From: Delphinus delphis
Taxonomy: Eukaryota > Chordata > Mammalia > Artiodactyla > Delphinidae
Direction of reading: 5' to 3'
Length of the DNA: 64,000 nt
NCBI RefSeq assembly: GCF_949987515.2
Contig: NC_082684.1
Location: 43,862,006-43,926,005, forward strand
A program made the translations under genes and the position numbers. The notes under the pieces are model-generated. The model worked only from the letters and a program-made list of their open reading frames with translations, did not search any database and had not been told where the DNA came from. Shown one piece after another: positions 12,164-21,035 of the stretch. Positions within the stretch are counted from its first letter, which is position 1, and each line of letters opens with the position of its first letter.

Positions 12164-12383
12164 GGGGCTTCCCTGGTGGCGCAGTGGTTGAGGGTCCACC
12201 TGCCAAAGCAAGGGACACGGGTTCGTGCCCTGGTCCGGGAAGATCCCACATGCCGCGGAGCGGCTGGGCCCGTGAGCCATGGCCTCTGAGCCTGCGCGTC
12301 CGGAGCCTGTGCTCCACAATGGGAGAGGCCACAACAGTGAGAGGCCCGCGTACCGCAAAAAAAAAAAGTTGTTAAAAAAAAAT
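12164..12383 (+). mobile_element. CHR-type SINE
   Basis: A full copy from 'gggcttccctggtggcgcag' through 'gagaggcccgcgtaccgc' to an interrupted A-rich tail. The target duplication 'gtttaggacaa' is at 12153-12163 and 12384-12394. The open frames across it on both strands are SINE artefacts. Confidence 0.92.
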
Positions 12384-12529
12384 GTTTAGGACAAAAAAGG
12401 GTGATGTTTCCCTTTCTAACAGAACCCCCAGCCTCCAAATATACCCAATTTGAAAAAGGAGAATGAAATCTCAGTAACGGTAATGCGAGAAGCTTCCAAG
12501 ATAGAAGGCAACACCTTTGATGAGTATAT

Positions 12530-12985
12530 TAGTTAACTAATGATGCATGATAGATTATTGCAAAATTTAACAGCTTAAAACAACACTCATTTATCACATC
12601 GGAGTCTTGGAGTGTTAGGAATTCAGGTGTGGCTTGTAGGGGAACTGCCACAAGCTCACTTGCCTAGTTGTTGGCAGGACTCAGTCCCTGCTGGTTGTTG
12701 GACAGAGATATCATTTCCTTGTCACAGACCTGATCCTCTCCTAGGGCTGCTCACAACATGGCAGTGGGCTTTTCCCAGAACAAGTGAGCAAGATGGAAGC
12801 CACAGCCTTTTTGTAACCTAATCTCAGAAAAGATAGCCCATCACTTCCGCTGTTTTCTATTTGTTAGAAATGAATTCATAAGTACAGCCCACACTCAAGG
12901 CAAGGGTTGGAGGGACTGCACAAAGGCATGAAAAGAAGGAGGCCAGGATCACCAGGGACCGTCGTGGGCTGCCTACCACAGCGAG
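12530..12985 (+). repeat. Ancient interspersed repeat, class uncertain
   Basis: It starts 'attagttaactaatgatgca' and contains 'aacagcttaaaacaacactc', then 'ctgctcacaacatggcagtg' and 'cccatcacttccgctgtttt'. I know this order from a common old mammalian repeat but cannot name the family safely. Confidence 0.5.
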
Positions 12986-13129
12986 GTTATGCCATCTTGT
13001 AAAGAAGAGGCTGGAAAAGAGAAGCACGTGCGCGCACACACCTACACACTAGCTGTCTATTCCCAGACTCACAGCTTTGAGTGATGGGAGAGGGAGGGGC
13101 GTCATTGATCAGGCACTATAGAATGCAGA

Positions 13130-13300
13130 GAGAGAAAGGATCTTAGACCTTATCTAAGTCAGCCCCCTCACTTTATGCTCAAGAAGACCAAAACCCAGAG
13201 GAGAGAAGTAGCCTGCCCCAGATTGCATATTAACTTGTGGTAGATCTCTGGCTTGAACCCAGGCTGACTCCTGGTCCAATGCTCTTTTCACTAGACTTAA
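13130..13300 (+). repeat. MIR relic
   Basis: 'cagaggagagaagtagcctg' then 'gcttgaacccaggctgactc' and 'ccaatgctcttttcact' are the conserved core and right part of a MIR. Confidence 0.6.
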
Positions 13301-13760
13301 CTTTCCATTTCATCCTGGACAAGAGCATTAGTGTTCACAAAAGCAATAACGTTTGTTCTCTCTTCCCAAATCAGTGTATCCCATATGCCGCTGAATTTCA
13401 AGGCCAGCGCCTATAAAAAATGGCAAATTGGTAAGCAAATATCTTTGGATGTTTCCCCTCTAACCACTGTTTTTCTATTGTCTTTGTTCTTAGTTGGATG
13501 AGCAAGTAGAACAAGATTCTGCTTTTACAGATAAACCAGGAGAGTTTCATGTCCAGAATGTAAATAAAGCACCATTTCCCTCGAACAGCACGCCACGTAT
13601 AAAACTAAAATGCAGAAAATTTGAAAATTAGGCTAGAGCCCAGAACATCATTTATAAAGTACCCATTTGCACAGTAGTAATTTATAAAAGCCTTGCAGTT
13701 TGTGAAATGAATGTTTTTCTTTGAGGTGAACGCCTTGATTCATGAAAACTTCCCGTTTAA
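13301..13760. other. Unique sequence, nothing recognised
   Basis: No exon or repeat recognised. Confidence 0.35.
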
Positions 13761-13985
13761 TTTCATCATCAGCTATCTTTTAACCCAGGTGCATGGGTTA
13801 AAAATTTCCCATTTAATTTCATCATCAGCTATCTTTTATTTATTTAATTTTATTTATTTAATAATTTAATAAATTTATAAATTTAATTATTTAATTAATA
13901 AAAATTTAATTTATTTAATTTTATTTAATTTAATTAAATAAATAAATTTAATTTATTTATTAAATTTCATCATCAGCTATCTTTT
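13761..13985. repeat. A/T-only tract bounded by a thrice-repeated 21-mer
   Basis: The same 21-base string occurs at 13761-13781, 13817-13837 and 13965-13985. The first and third copies are also followed by 'aacccaggtgcatgg'. The 127 bases at 13838-13964 consist only of A and T and are rich in short inverted repeats built from TTTAATT and AATTTAA words. This looks like a local duplication with later expansion of an AT microsatellite. Confidence 0.85.
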
Positions 13986-14924
13986 AACCCAGGTGCATGG
14001 TTAACTGAAGGATCAATTATCAAATAATAGTTGACTGGCCAAAAAGTCGCTCTTAAATTTGGCTGATGAAGCATAACCGTTGCATTCTTTCCGCTGTGTG
14101 TCAAGTTCAACACAAATTAGCCATGATATTGCTGGATATCATGCAGCGGGTTTAATAAATCATAAGAATGGCTGATATCCATGAATCCAACTTGCTGCAG
14201 TTGATGGTGGGGCTAGAAAGAAGCAAGATGACTTGATGTCAGAAGCAGCGATGAAATCGGAATCTTCTACATCTACGGATGTTTTTACTCTGACACACGA
14301 CTTTTCTTTTTCTACTGTAACCTTGCCATCATGCTGTTTACTGTAAAGGGAGGGGTGGTTTAAATTAGAACAAAATAATCTTCCTGTCAGCCAGTAAAGC
14401 ATGTACACACAGTTCAGCCAGTTTTTACTTCTGGTCCAGTGAAGAATTCCTAACCTTGTCAAGTCCATGAGTGACATCTCTCATCTGTTCAGTATGTCTC
14501 CAGGTACTCTTTCGTTCGTACTGGGTCTTGGTCCAATCTCTTGAGCAGAACCTCCCAGCAAACCTCCCACCAGAAGATTCCCTCATGAAAAATTAGCATG
14601 AAAAATGGTCTGGAGCTGGTGAAAACCCACTTGGCCCCTGGTGAAACTTTACTATAGAGACCATCCAACAAGAGGATACTTCCGTGACCCAGATCACACA
14701 GGCCTCCCTAGAGAACAACTATCGCTGAAGTGAAGTTCATACTCAAAAGTTACACACCACAGGAATAAGGAAGTATCAACTCAGCAAATGGGAGAATTTA
14801 CAATTGAGAACTCAAAGTAAGGAAATCATTTTTGAAAGGCTCCAAATCAAAATTTTCGAAATGTTCAGAGTGTAAATCAAGGAACAGAACAGAACCAGAA
14901 GGCGGGAACAGGACAAATTGAAAA
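13986..14924. other. Unique sequence, nothing recognised
   Basis: Includes a 105-codon minus-strand frame at 14160-14477 with no recognisable family. No repeat recognised. Confidence 0.35.
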
Positions 14925-14935
14925 AGTGCACTTTG

Positions 14936-15147
14936 GGGCTTCCCTGGTGGCGCAGTGGTTGAGGGTCCGCCTGCCGATGCAGGGGACACGGGTTCGTGCC
15001 CCAGTCCGGGAGGATCCCACATGCTGCGGAGCGGCCGGGCCCGTGAGCCATGGCCGCTGAGCCTGCGCGTCCGGAGCCTGTGCTCCGCAACGGGAGAGGC
15101 CACAACAGTGAGAGGCCCACGTACCGCAGAAAGAAAAAAAAAAAAAA
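14936..15147 (+). mobile_element. CHR-type SINE
   Basis: A complete SINE with little visible change from the common form, ending in an A-rich tail. Target duplication 'agtgcactttg' at 14925-14935 and 15148-15158. Confidence 0.93.
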
Positions 15148-15199
15148 GAGTGCACTTTGAAATCAGGAGACACGTTGAGCAACAGTGCTCAGCCAAAGA

Positions 15200-15310
15200 A
15201 GTAGAACCAGTAGGAGATAATATATTCAGAGACTTATTACAAGGAATTGGCTTATATAATCGTAGGGGCTGGCTAAGCAAGTTCAACATCCATAGGAAGG
15301 GCAGTTAGGG
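15200..15310 (+). repeat. Ancient repeat fragment, same family as 56266
   Basis: 'agaaccagtaggagataata' and 'ttacaaggaattggcttata' parallel the opening of the repeat at 56266-56690. Class uncertain. Confidence 0.5.
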
Positions 15311-15378
15311 TGGGAATGAAACGGAGCAAGACCCTAAGGTTCTTCCCCGCTGCCACCCCCATGCCCTGAGCCTGCCTT

Positions 15379-15997
15379 TTGTCTGTGGAAAAAATTTAGC
15401 CAAAGAATAGGTTTAATCAGAGAAGTGAGAAAATGCAGAAACAGAGGAAAACAGTCAAAGGAGACCAAATAATAATAGTTTAGTCATTAAGCACAGTCAA
15501 GGACCTTTAGTTCCTCCTTAAGGGCTACAGATAATATTCTGAGCCATATCCTATGAGCTGTCTTATAGATACTGAAACCCACGCTAGGTGGAAGAAGTTA
15601 ACTACATGATGACCAGGCTGTAGCCATGACATAAGCTGCCACAATTCCAAGAATTGGACTCAAAGAAATGGAAACAAACGGACCCTGGAACTGAAGATTA
15701 ACAGTACCTAAAACAATCGAGATGACACTAGTCATACCACCGATGACCAATTTCGAGATGAGCGTCAGAGCTGACTGTACTGTTTCTGCATGTAGCCCCC
15801 TCCCTCTGTCTATAAAAGCTCTTGCCCCCTGATTGTCAGTGGGGAGTCGGCTTTTGGACAGGCATCCGCCCTCCTCCCCCACTCCACCCCACCCCTCTGG
15901 TTGCCGGCATCCATAATAAAGCAAACTTTCCTTTCCGCCAACCTGGGCTCTTTATGGGCTTTTGAGCAGGGAGCAGCCAGACCTGGGTTCGGTAACA
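15379..15997 (+). mobile_element. Probable solo ERV1-type LTR
   Basis: The segment begins TG and ends CA ('ttcggtaaca' at 15988-15997). It has a TATA box 'tataaaag' at 15811-15818 and an AATAAA signal at 15915-15920, the spacing of a gammaretrovirus-like U3-R-U5. I see no coding gag, pol or env next to it, so it would be a solo LTR. The left boundary is uncertain and I found no convincing short target duplication. Its promoter direction is +, the same as the TDGF1 retrocopy about 3 kb downstream. Confidence 0.6.
15811..15818 (+). promoter_or_regulatory. TATA box of the candidate LTR
   Basis: 'tataaaag' follows a C/T-rich stretch and lies about 100 bases before the LTR polyadenylation signal, as expected for a U3 promoter. 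Activity today is unknown. Confidence 0.5.
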
Positions 15998-17924
15998 GCA
16001 AGATCAAGAGAAGACTGGAACCCATGGGCATAGGCCAAAGCGGTTGTCCACGGGTAGAATTTTCTCCCTCTCCCTCTTCCTACCTCTGTTTCTCCTTCCC
16101 CTTCCTCCCCTGCTCCCTTCACGCCCTCTGTCTCTGAAACCTCAGCCCCACTTTTAAGGCTTCCCAACCTTCTACCTTAATCCCACACTCTCAATATCCA
16201 TTTCTACACATAGTCTCCAGATTTCTGTCCATATAAATTGGAAAAAATCATGCAGTTCTTTATGTGTGAATTGCATCTCTTCATCAGAGTAGGATGGAGA
16301 TAATAATTAACTTCCACTTGTAAAATATGTACTAAAATGTTGGAACATGCAAGTGAGGGGCCCTGAACTTCAGCTTTGTTCACATCACAGAAAGTCAACC
16401 TCTCTATCTCAGGAAAAAATAACAAGATTATAACAGTGGCTGCCTCTTTGGAGGGGAACACAGGACCAGGAATTAAATTTAAGGAGACTTACATTTTCCT
16501 TGTGTCTGGTGGAAAGCAGAAGTAAGGGCAACCACTAAAAATATGAAAGTGAGCATAACTTTCAAACCAGGAAGGAGAAAGGGAGAGAAAGAACGAAGAA
16601 AATGCAATCAATTCAATCCTGTTTAAGTAGAGAAGAGAATGACTCAGCATAGGTCGCTCATTGATTCATGCATTTGCTCACTCAGCAGAAGTTTATTAAG
16701 TATCGGTTAGATGCCAGGCACTATGTCCCTGTTCACATTGAGAGCAGAATATTCAGGAAATGCCTTTAGCCCTAGTCCAGGAAAGCTTAGAAATAATTAC
16801 CTCCTAGTTTATTTCTCTCGGTCTATTTTATAATCTGCTAAGTGAACAATATTTTCAATAGCTGACCTATTCTATAAACTCACAGGCTCTTCTGACTCTC
16901 TCATTCCCCCAAACTTCCATTTGTTCCAAGATTTGGCTTTGTAACATAAAAATAGGCCACAGGGACCCACACTCAATAGCTACCATGAGGCAATACACTT
17001 CTTCAACTCAAGCAAGTATTTAGGGACTGAGCTGAGGGAGAGTCTAGATGATCCCATAGAATCCCAGGAACATGCTGGCCTAACATGAAGAATAGCAAAT
17101 ACTCTTCCTTCCTTTTACTCCAGGCCAACAGCACATGCTGTATTGGAAAGTGTACTCAAAGGAAAACCAGTGGCCCAGGCTGTAGGCCTTTTTCTAACAC
17201 CCAAAGTATTGATTACCCCATCTATGAACGCTACCATGGGATTGTTGATAAAAATGAAAAAAGATAATAAATTAGAAAGCAGAGGTTGGATGTTTTTTTG
17301 TTTTGCTCTGGTTAGAGAAGTCAATCACCTCAATTCTTGGGCCTCGTTTCCCTTGCTTGTAAATCAGGGGTGTTGGACTAGATCAAGGATGCCTCAGGGG
17401 GCCTGGCAGGTAATAGAAACAAGTGAAAAGGGGGCAGCCTTGGAGTAAAACAGGAGACTTTGTTGGGGCACATGCACAATTGGGGAATGCAAACCTATGC
17501 AAAGAACACAAATCAAAAACAAAAACACCCTGTGACAGTCGGAGTGTGGTCCCTAGATGGCACTCTCTCTAATAATCCATAAAAGGGACAGCCTTGAGTC
17601 TGCACACGCACACGTACTTAAGGTGCAAATGAAGAGGACTCTCCACTCAATACCTTCCCCCAACCCTGAAAAGTCAAGTAGCTTAAGTACAAGCATTTGG
17701 AGACCAAATAAGAGCAGGGTAGAGGGTAAGAGGTGGGAAAAGGTACAGGGAAGATGAGGAAATAAAGCGAGAATAAGGATGGTGACAGTTTAAAACAGAC
17801 AACTGGTAACAATTAATCCATTCTACCAATGCACCCCTAGAGGCCCACGGTTTTGTTAGGAATTGACGTGTACTCTAAGGAGATCCCAGATCGATAGAAC
17901 ACACTCAGGGATCCTGAGTCTTCT
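15998..17924. other. Mostly unique sequence with weak repeat relics
   Basis: At about 16390-16500 the text resembles an old L1 3' UTR, and at about 16655-16760 an L2/CR1-like fragment ('tgccaggcactatgtccctg'). A CTCF-like word lies at 17550-17563 with two mismatches to the core. No exon is recognised. The short frames at 17085-17448 show no known family. Confidence 0.35.
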
Positions 17925-18476
17925 GGTCTGATGCTATTTTCCTAGATCACCAGTTCTTCCATAGTTGGTTTCCTTCTCCTTTTGCAGATTATTTCCAAGG
18001 ATGGTATGCTGTGTACTCTTTTGCAAAGGGGCTTTGCCACTACTCCCATCAAGAGGTGGAGAAGTCAGGTTCCCTTCCCCTTGAATCTGGAATGGGCCTG
18101 ACTCGTGTTGACCAAAAGAATATGGCAGAAGTGATGCCATATGACTTCCAAGCTAAGGTCTTGCAACTCGTATTTTCACCTTCTTCAAAGCCTTGAACTG
18201 CCTTGAAAACAAGTCAGAGCTATCATGCCGGAGAGATAAGTTGAGTTGAGCTCCAGCCAATAGCCAGAACCTAGGCCCCAGTATGCAAATGAGGCCATCT
18301 TGGACACTCTATCCCCAACTAAGTGCCCGGCTGAATACGGCCACATGAATGACCCCAGAGCGAGCAGAAGAACTGCGCAATTGAGCCCAACCAACTCACG
18401 GGGTTGTGGGAAACACTAAATCCTTGTTATTTTAAGCCATTACTCTTAGGTTACATAGCACTAGATAACTGAAACA
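17925..18476 (+). mobile_element. MLT1-like (MaLR/ERVL) LTR
   Basis: It contains 'ttgaccaaaagaatatggca' and 'gaagtgatgccatatgactt' in the middle, and 'ccttgttattttaagccatt' then 'gcactagataactgaaaca' at the right end. These are standard for MLT1 LTRs. The left boundary is approximate. The copy ends about 350 bases before the TDGF1 retrocopy and points the same way. Confidence 0.65.
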
Positions 18477-18689
18477 AAAACACAACATTATGGTCATCCA
18501 GACACCACAAGGACTCTTGGACCAAATCTTTGACTTTACAAGTCAAGCCCTGATGGGACAGACAGAACTGGAGCTTTTTTTTTTTTTTAGAAGGTCTGTC
18601 TTCCGTGGCACCTGCATGGTTTTCCCTAATAGAATGAGATTTCCTTGAGAATTCAAAAGCTGTAAAATAACACAAATATCAAGTTCGAG

Positions 18690-18816
18690 CCCCTTATTTA
18701 ATAGAATCTAAGGCCAGAGAGGTTAAGAAGCTGGCTCAGGGTCACACAGCCCTCTAGTGGCCAAGGTGGGACTTGAATTCAAGGCTCTTGAGTTTTAATC
18801 GACTGCTCTTTCCAAT
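18690..18816 (+). repeat. MIR relic next to the retrocopy
   Basis: 'ccagagaggttaagaagctg' followed by 'gctcagggtcacacagccct' and 'gggacttgaattcaaggctc' is a well-preserved MIR core and right half. It contains a CTCF-like word at 18747-18760. Confidence 0.75.
18747..18760 (-). promoter_or_regulatory. CTCF-like motif in MIR
   Basis: On the minus strand the 14-mer reads 'ccactagagggctg', which differs from the core CCASYAGRKGGCRS at one position. It lies 70 bases before the TDGF1 retrocopy insertion. Motif match only. Confidence 0.3.
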
Positions 18817-18830
18817 AAAATATGCTGCCT
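18817..18830. repeat. Left target-site duplication of the TDGF1 retrocopy
   Basis: 'aaaatatgctgcct' is identical to 20790-20803. The preceding bases give a bottom-strand nick at TTTT/A, the preferred L1 endonuclease site. Confidence 0.93.
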
Positions 18831-18965
18831 GAGTTTCTTCCGGCATCCTGGCTCCTGCTTCTGAGACCTTCTGCGGAGACCATATTTCTCATCTGGGATA
18901 TTTTTCTCCTTAAATGCCCATTTTTCACTTCAAGAAATTAACGTTTTCCTTTGGGTGTTTTGGCA

Positions 18966-18980
18966 ATGACTGTGAATTAA
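18966..18980 (+). promoter_or_regulatory. Upstream mini-ORF in the TDGF1 5' UTR
   Basis: ATG ACT GTG AAT TAA, four codons and a stop, lies 41 bases before the main start. I recall a closely similar short frame in the human TDGF1 leader, so it was probably inherited from the parent messenger. Confidence 0.5.
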
Positions 18981-19021
18981 AGCCAGCCTAATATCTTTTT
19001 CTTTCTAAATTGTTAGGAGCC

Positions 19022-19582
19022 ATGGACCAAAGAAAGATGGAGCGCTTTTCTTCCAGTATGATTTTGATCCTGGCCTTTTCCAGAGCATTTGAACTGGGAT
19101 TAGTCACTGGATTGGGCCACTGTGAACTTGCCCGCCCATCACAGGGAGACCTGGCCTTCAGAGACGATGGCCTTCAGTCCCGGGAGGAGCCTGCAATTCG
19201 TCATCGGCCTTCCCAGTTTGTACCATCCATGGGAATCCAGAACAGTAAGGAGCTAAACAGAACCTGCTGTCTGAATGGGGGAACCTGCATGCTGGGGTCC
19301 TTTTGTGCCTGCCCCCCCTCTTTCTATGGACGGAACTGTGAGCATGACATGCGCAAAGAGAACTGTGGATCTGTGCCCCATGACACCTGGCTGCCCAGAA
19401 AGTGTTCCATGTGTAAATGCTGGCACGGCCAGTTCCGCTGCTTTCCTCAGCCTTTCCTACCTGGTTGTGATGGCCATGTGATGGATGAGCACCTCACAGC
19501 TTCCGGGACTCCAGAATTAGCGCTGTCTGCATGTGCTTTTATGCTACCTGGCATCTGCCTTGCTATACAAAGTTATTATTAA
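19022..19582 (+). CDS. TDGF1: Cripto-1 (TDGF1) retrogene, intact 186-residue frame
   Basis: Cripto is a GPI-anchored EGF-CFC co-receptor for Nodal and GDF1/3 that acts with ALK4 and ActRIIB at the cell surface in early embryos and stem cells. The frame starts at an ATG in a strong context (gagccATGg) and has no stop or shift over 186 codons (human 188). A hydrophobic signal segment is at residues 9-31. The EGF-like module spans about 78-108, with six cysteines, N79 in an N-glycosylation site and T88, the O-fucose threonine. The CFC module at about 115-149 keeps H120 and W123, which contact ALK4. S161, the likely GPI site, is kept, followed by a hydrophobic tail. Oddities are extra cysteines C34 and C171, P176 within the tail, and a tail about two residues short. 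An upstream in-frame TTG at 19010 is not a credible start. Whether it is transcribed is unknown; it may be a functional retrogene or an unbroken pseudogene. Confidence 0.85.
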   Translation: MDQRKMERFSSSMILILAFSRAFELGLVTGLGHCELARPSQGDLAFRDDGLQSREEPAIRHRPSQFVPSMGIQNSKELNRTCCLNGGTCMLGSFCACPPSFYGRNCEHDMRKENCGSVPHDTWLPRKCSMCKCWHGQFRCFPQPFLPGCDGHVMDEHLTASGTPELALSACAFMLPGICLAIQSYY

Positions 19583-19964
19583 CCCACATTTGTGTGCAGC
19601 ATTTGCCATGCAGCTTTCATGACCTTTAAAGGCTGTCTCTCCAATGTCCCAACTGAGAGATGATCATTTGTTAGTAGTCTTGAAATGGTGAATAGATTTC
19701 CCTATGGTCCCTAACATTTCCTTAAAGTACCAACTACTTTCCTTTTCCCTGCCCTCTCCAAAAAACTACTTAAAAAAAAAAAATGCCATATCTTGTTCCC
19801 AAGTCCTGTGTTTCTTGATACATGTAACTCTACCAAGGGCTTATTAATAGTTTCTTTTAAACAATTGAATTCTATCTACAGATTATTAAAGGTTACTCCC
19901 AATGTGGAACTGAGCATAAAGCATTGAATAGAGTTGTGATCAGAATCAATTAAGATAGTATCTT
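19583..19964 (+). other. 3' UTR of the TDGF1 retrocopy, first part
   Basis: Non-coding sequence continuing directly from the TAA stop. It is AT-rich with several TTAAA words and is interrupted by the SINE at 19965. It resumes at 20235-20756. Confidence 0.75.
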
Positions 19965-20234
19965 AAGGGTTTCCCTGGTGGCGCAGTGGTTAAGAATCCA
20001 CCTGCCAATGCAGGCGACACGGGTTCGAGCCCTGGTCCTGGAAGATCCCACGTGCCGCAGAGCAACTAAGCCTGTGCGCCACAACTACTGAGCCCAGGTG
20101 CCACAAGTACTGAAGCCCGCACGCCTAGTACCCGGGCTCCGCAACAAGAGAAGCCACCGCAACGAGAGGCCTGCGCACCGCAACAAAGACCCAATGCAGC
20201 CAAAAATAAAATAAAATAAATTAATTTTTTAAAA
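19965..20234 (+). mobile_element. CHR SINE (long variant) in the retrocopy 3' UTR
   Basis: This variant has the repeated 'gccacaactactgagcc'-type units instead of the 'gccgctgagcctgcgcg' middle, and ends in an AAATA-rich tail. Target duplication 'agtatctt' at 19957-19964 and 20235-20242. It entered after the retrocopy formed, so it gives that event a minimum relative age. Confidence 0.92.
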
Positions 20235-20734
20235 AGTATCTTGAAAATGAAAGGAAAGGAAGCATTTGTAAGGGGAGCAAAGGAGAAGGGAGGGGGCAGA
20301 CATCAGAGGTGAGAGACAGGATGCTGGAGTAATGGAAATGTGTGTGTATCCCTGGGAGACTAGGTAGAAAAGTGGGAGCAAATGAGAAATTTGAGAAAAT
20401 AAAATGCATTACTTGATTGATCAGATGGTACAGAGAAGCAGATTAAAAAGCTTAAGTTGAGGGGCAAGTTTCTATCATCAGTAGGAAGCTGTATAAGACG
20501 AGGACACCTGTTTTCTCAAGGATTTGGAAAGAGAATAAAGTCCTTGAAAAAAAATTATATCTAAATTCCCTCAATGTATTATTAAGAGTGCTTAATACAT
20601 TATGATTTCTCCATACTATGCAATTATTTTAACAGTGGTAAAAGAGAAAATGTTCACAATATATTTAGTTGTAAGCCAGGTGATAAAACTATACATTGTA
20701 AAGCCCATTTTGAAAATATGTATCTGGTCTGCCC

Positions 20735-20740
20735 AGTAAA
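20735..20740 (+). terminator. Variant polyadenylation signal (AGTAAA)
   Basis: AGTAAA lies 17 bases before the A-tail of the retrocopy. No AATAAA is nearby, so this is the likely signal inherited from the parent messenger. Confidence 0.5.
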
Positions 20741-20756
20741 AGTGGGAAGTACGTTG

Positions 20757-20789
<33 letters not shown>

Positions 20790-20796
<7 letters not shown>

Positions 20797-20803
20797 GCTG
20801 CCT
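20790..20803. repeat. Right target-site duplication of the TDGF1 retrocopy
   Basis: Exact 14/14 match to 18817-18830. The first four A's merge with the A-tail. Confidence 0.93.
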
Positions 20804-20934
20804 CCTGCCATTCCACTGAAAGATTTCCATCACATCAGAATTACTGATATAAACAAACTCCCAGGCAAAATAGTAATCTCAGAAAAGAATGGTTGACAAA
20901 TATTTTGCAGTCCCGTAGGCAAAATGTAGTATGA

Positions 20935-21035
20935 AAATACAGGCTTTGGGGTCAGGATATCTGGGTCTAAGTCCTGAATCCTCCATATATTTCCTGCGTG
21001 ACCTCTTTAAGCCTATTTCTCACCTGTGAAGTGCT
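20935..21035 (+). repeat. MIR relic
   Basis: 'ggctttggggtcaggatatc' and 'atttcctgcgtgacctcttt' match the first half of a MIR. Confidence 0.5.

Larger units (their letters stand above)
18831..20789 (+). mobile_element. TDGF1: TDGF1 processed retrocopy (whole insertion unit)
   Basis: A cDNA copy of a TDGF1 messenger: about 190 bases of 5' UTR, an uninterrupted coding frame, a 3' UTR of about 0.9 kb once the later SINE is removed, and a pure 37-A run at 20757-20793. The last A's are shared with the 14-bp target duplication. The genuine TDGF1 gene has six exons, so the lack of introns marks this as a retrocopy. The nearest polyadenylation signal is the variant AGTAAA at 20735-20740. The 5' UTR aligns by memory with human TDGF1 messenger, including the short upstream reading frame, so the copy is close to full length. 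Confidence 0.93.

Noticed and set aside
13838..13964. AT tract as a replication origin or matrix attachment site
   Set aside because: Composition alone does not support such a call. Local duplication and microsatellite expansion explain it.
15598..15924. 108-codon minus-strand frame
   Set aside because: It runs antisense through the candidate LTR and has no coding relatives I recognise.
15320..16004. 'gcaaga' on both sides of the candidate LTR as a target duplication
   Set aside because: It would put the left boundary at a position that does not begin with TG, so it is probably coincidence.
19010..19021. TTG as an upstream start for the Cripto frame
   Set aside because: Human TDGF1 starts at the next ATG, which here has a strong initiation context. 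The TTG lies in the ancestral 5' UTR.
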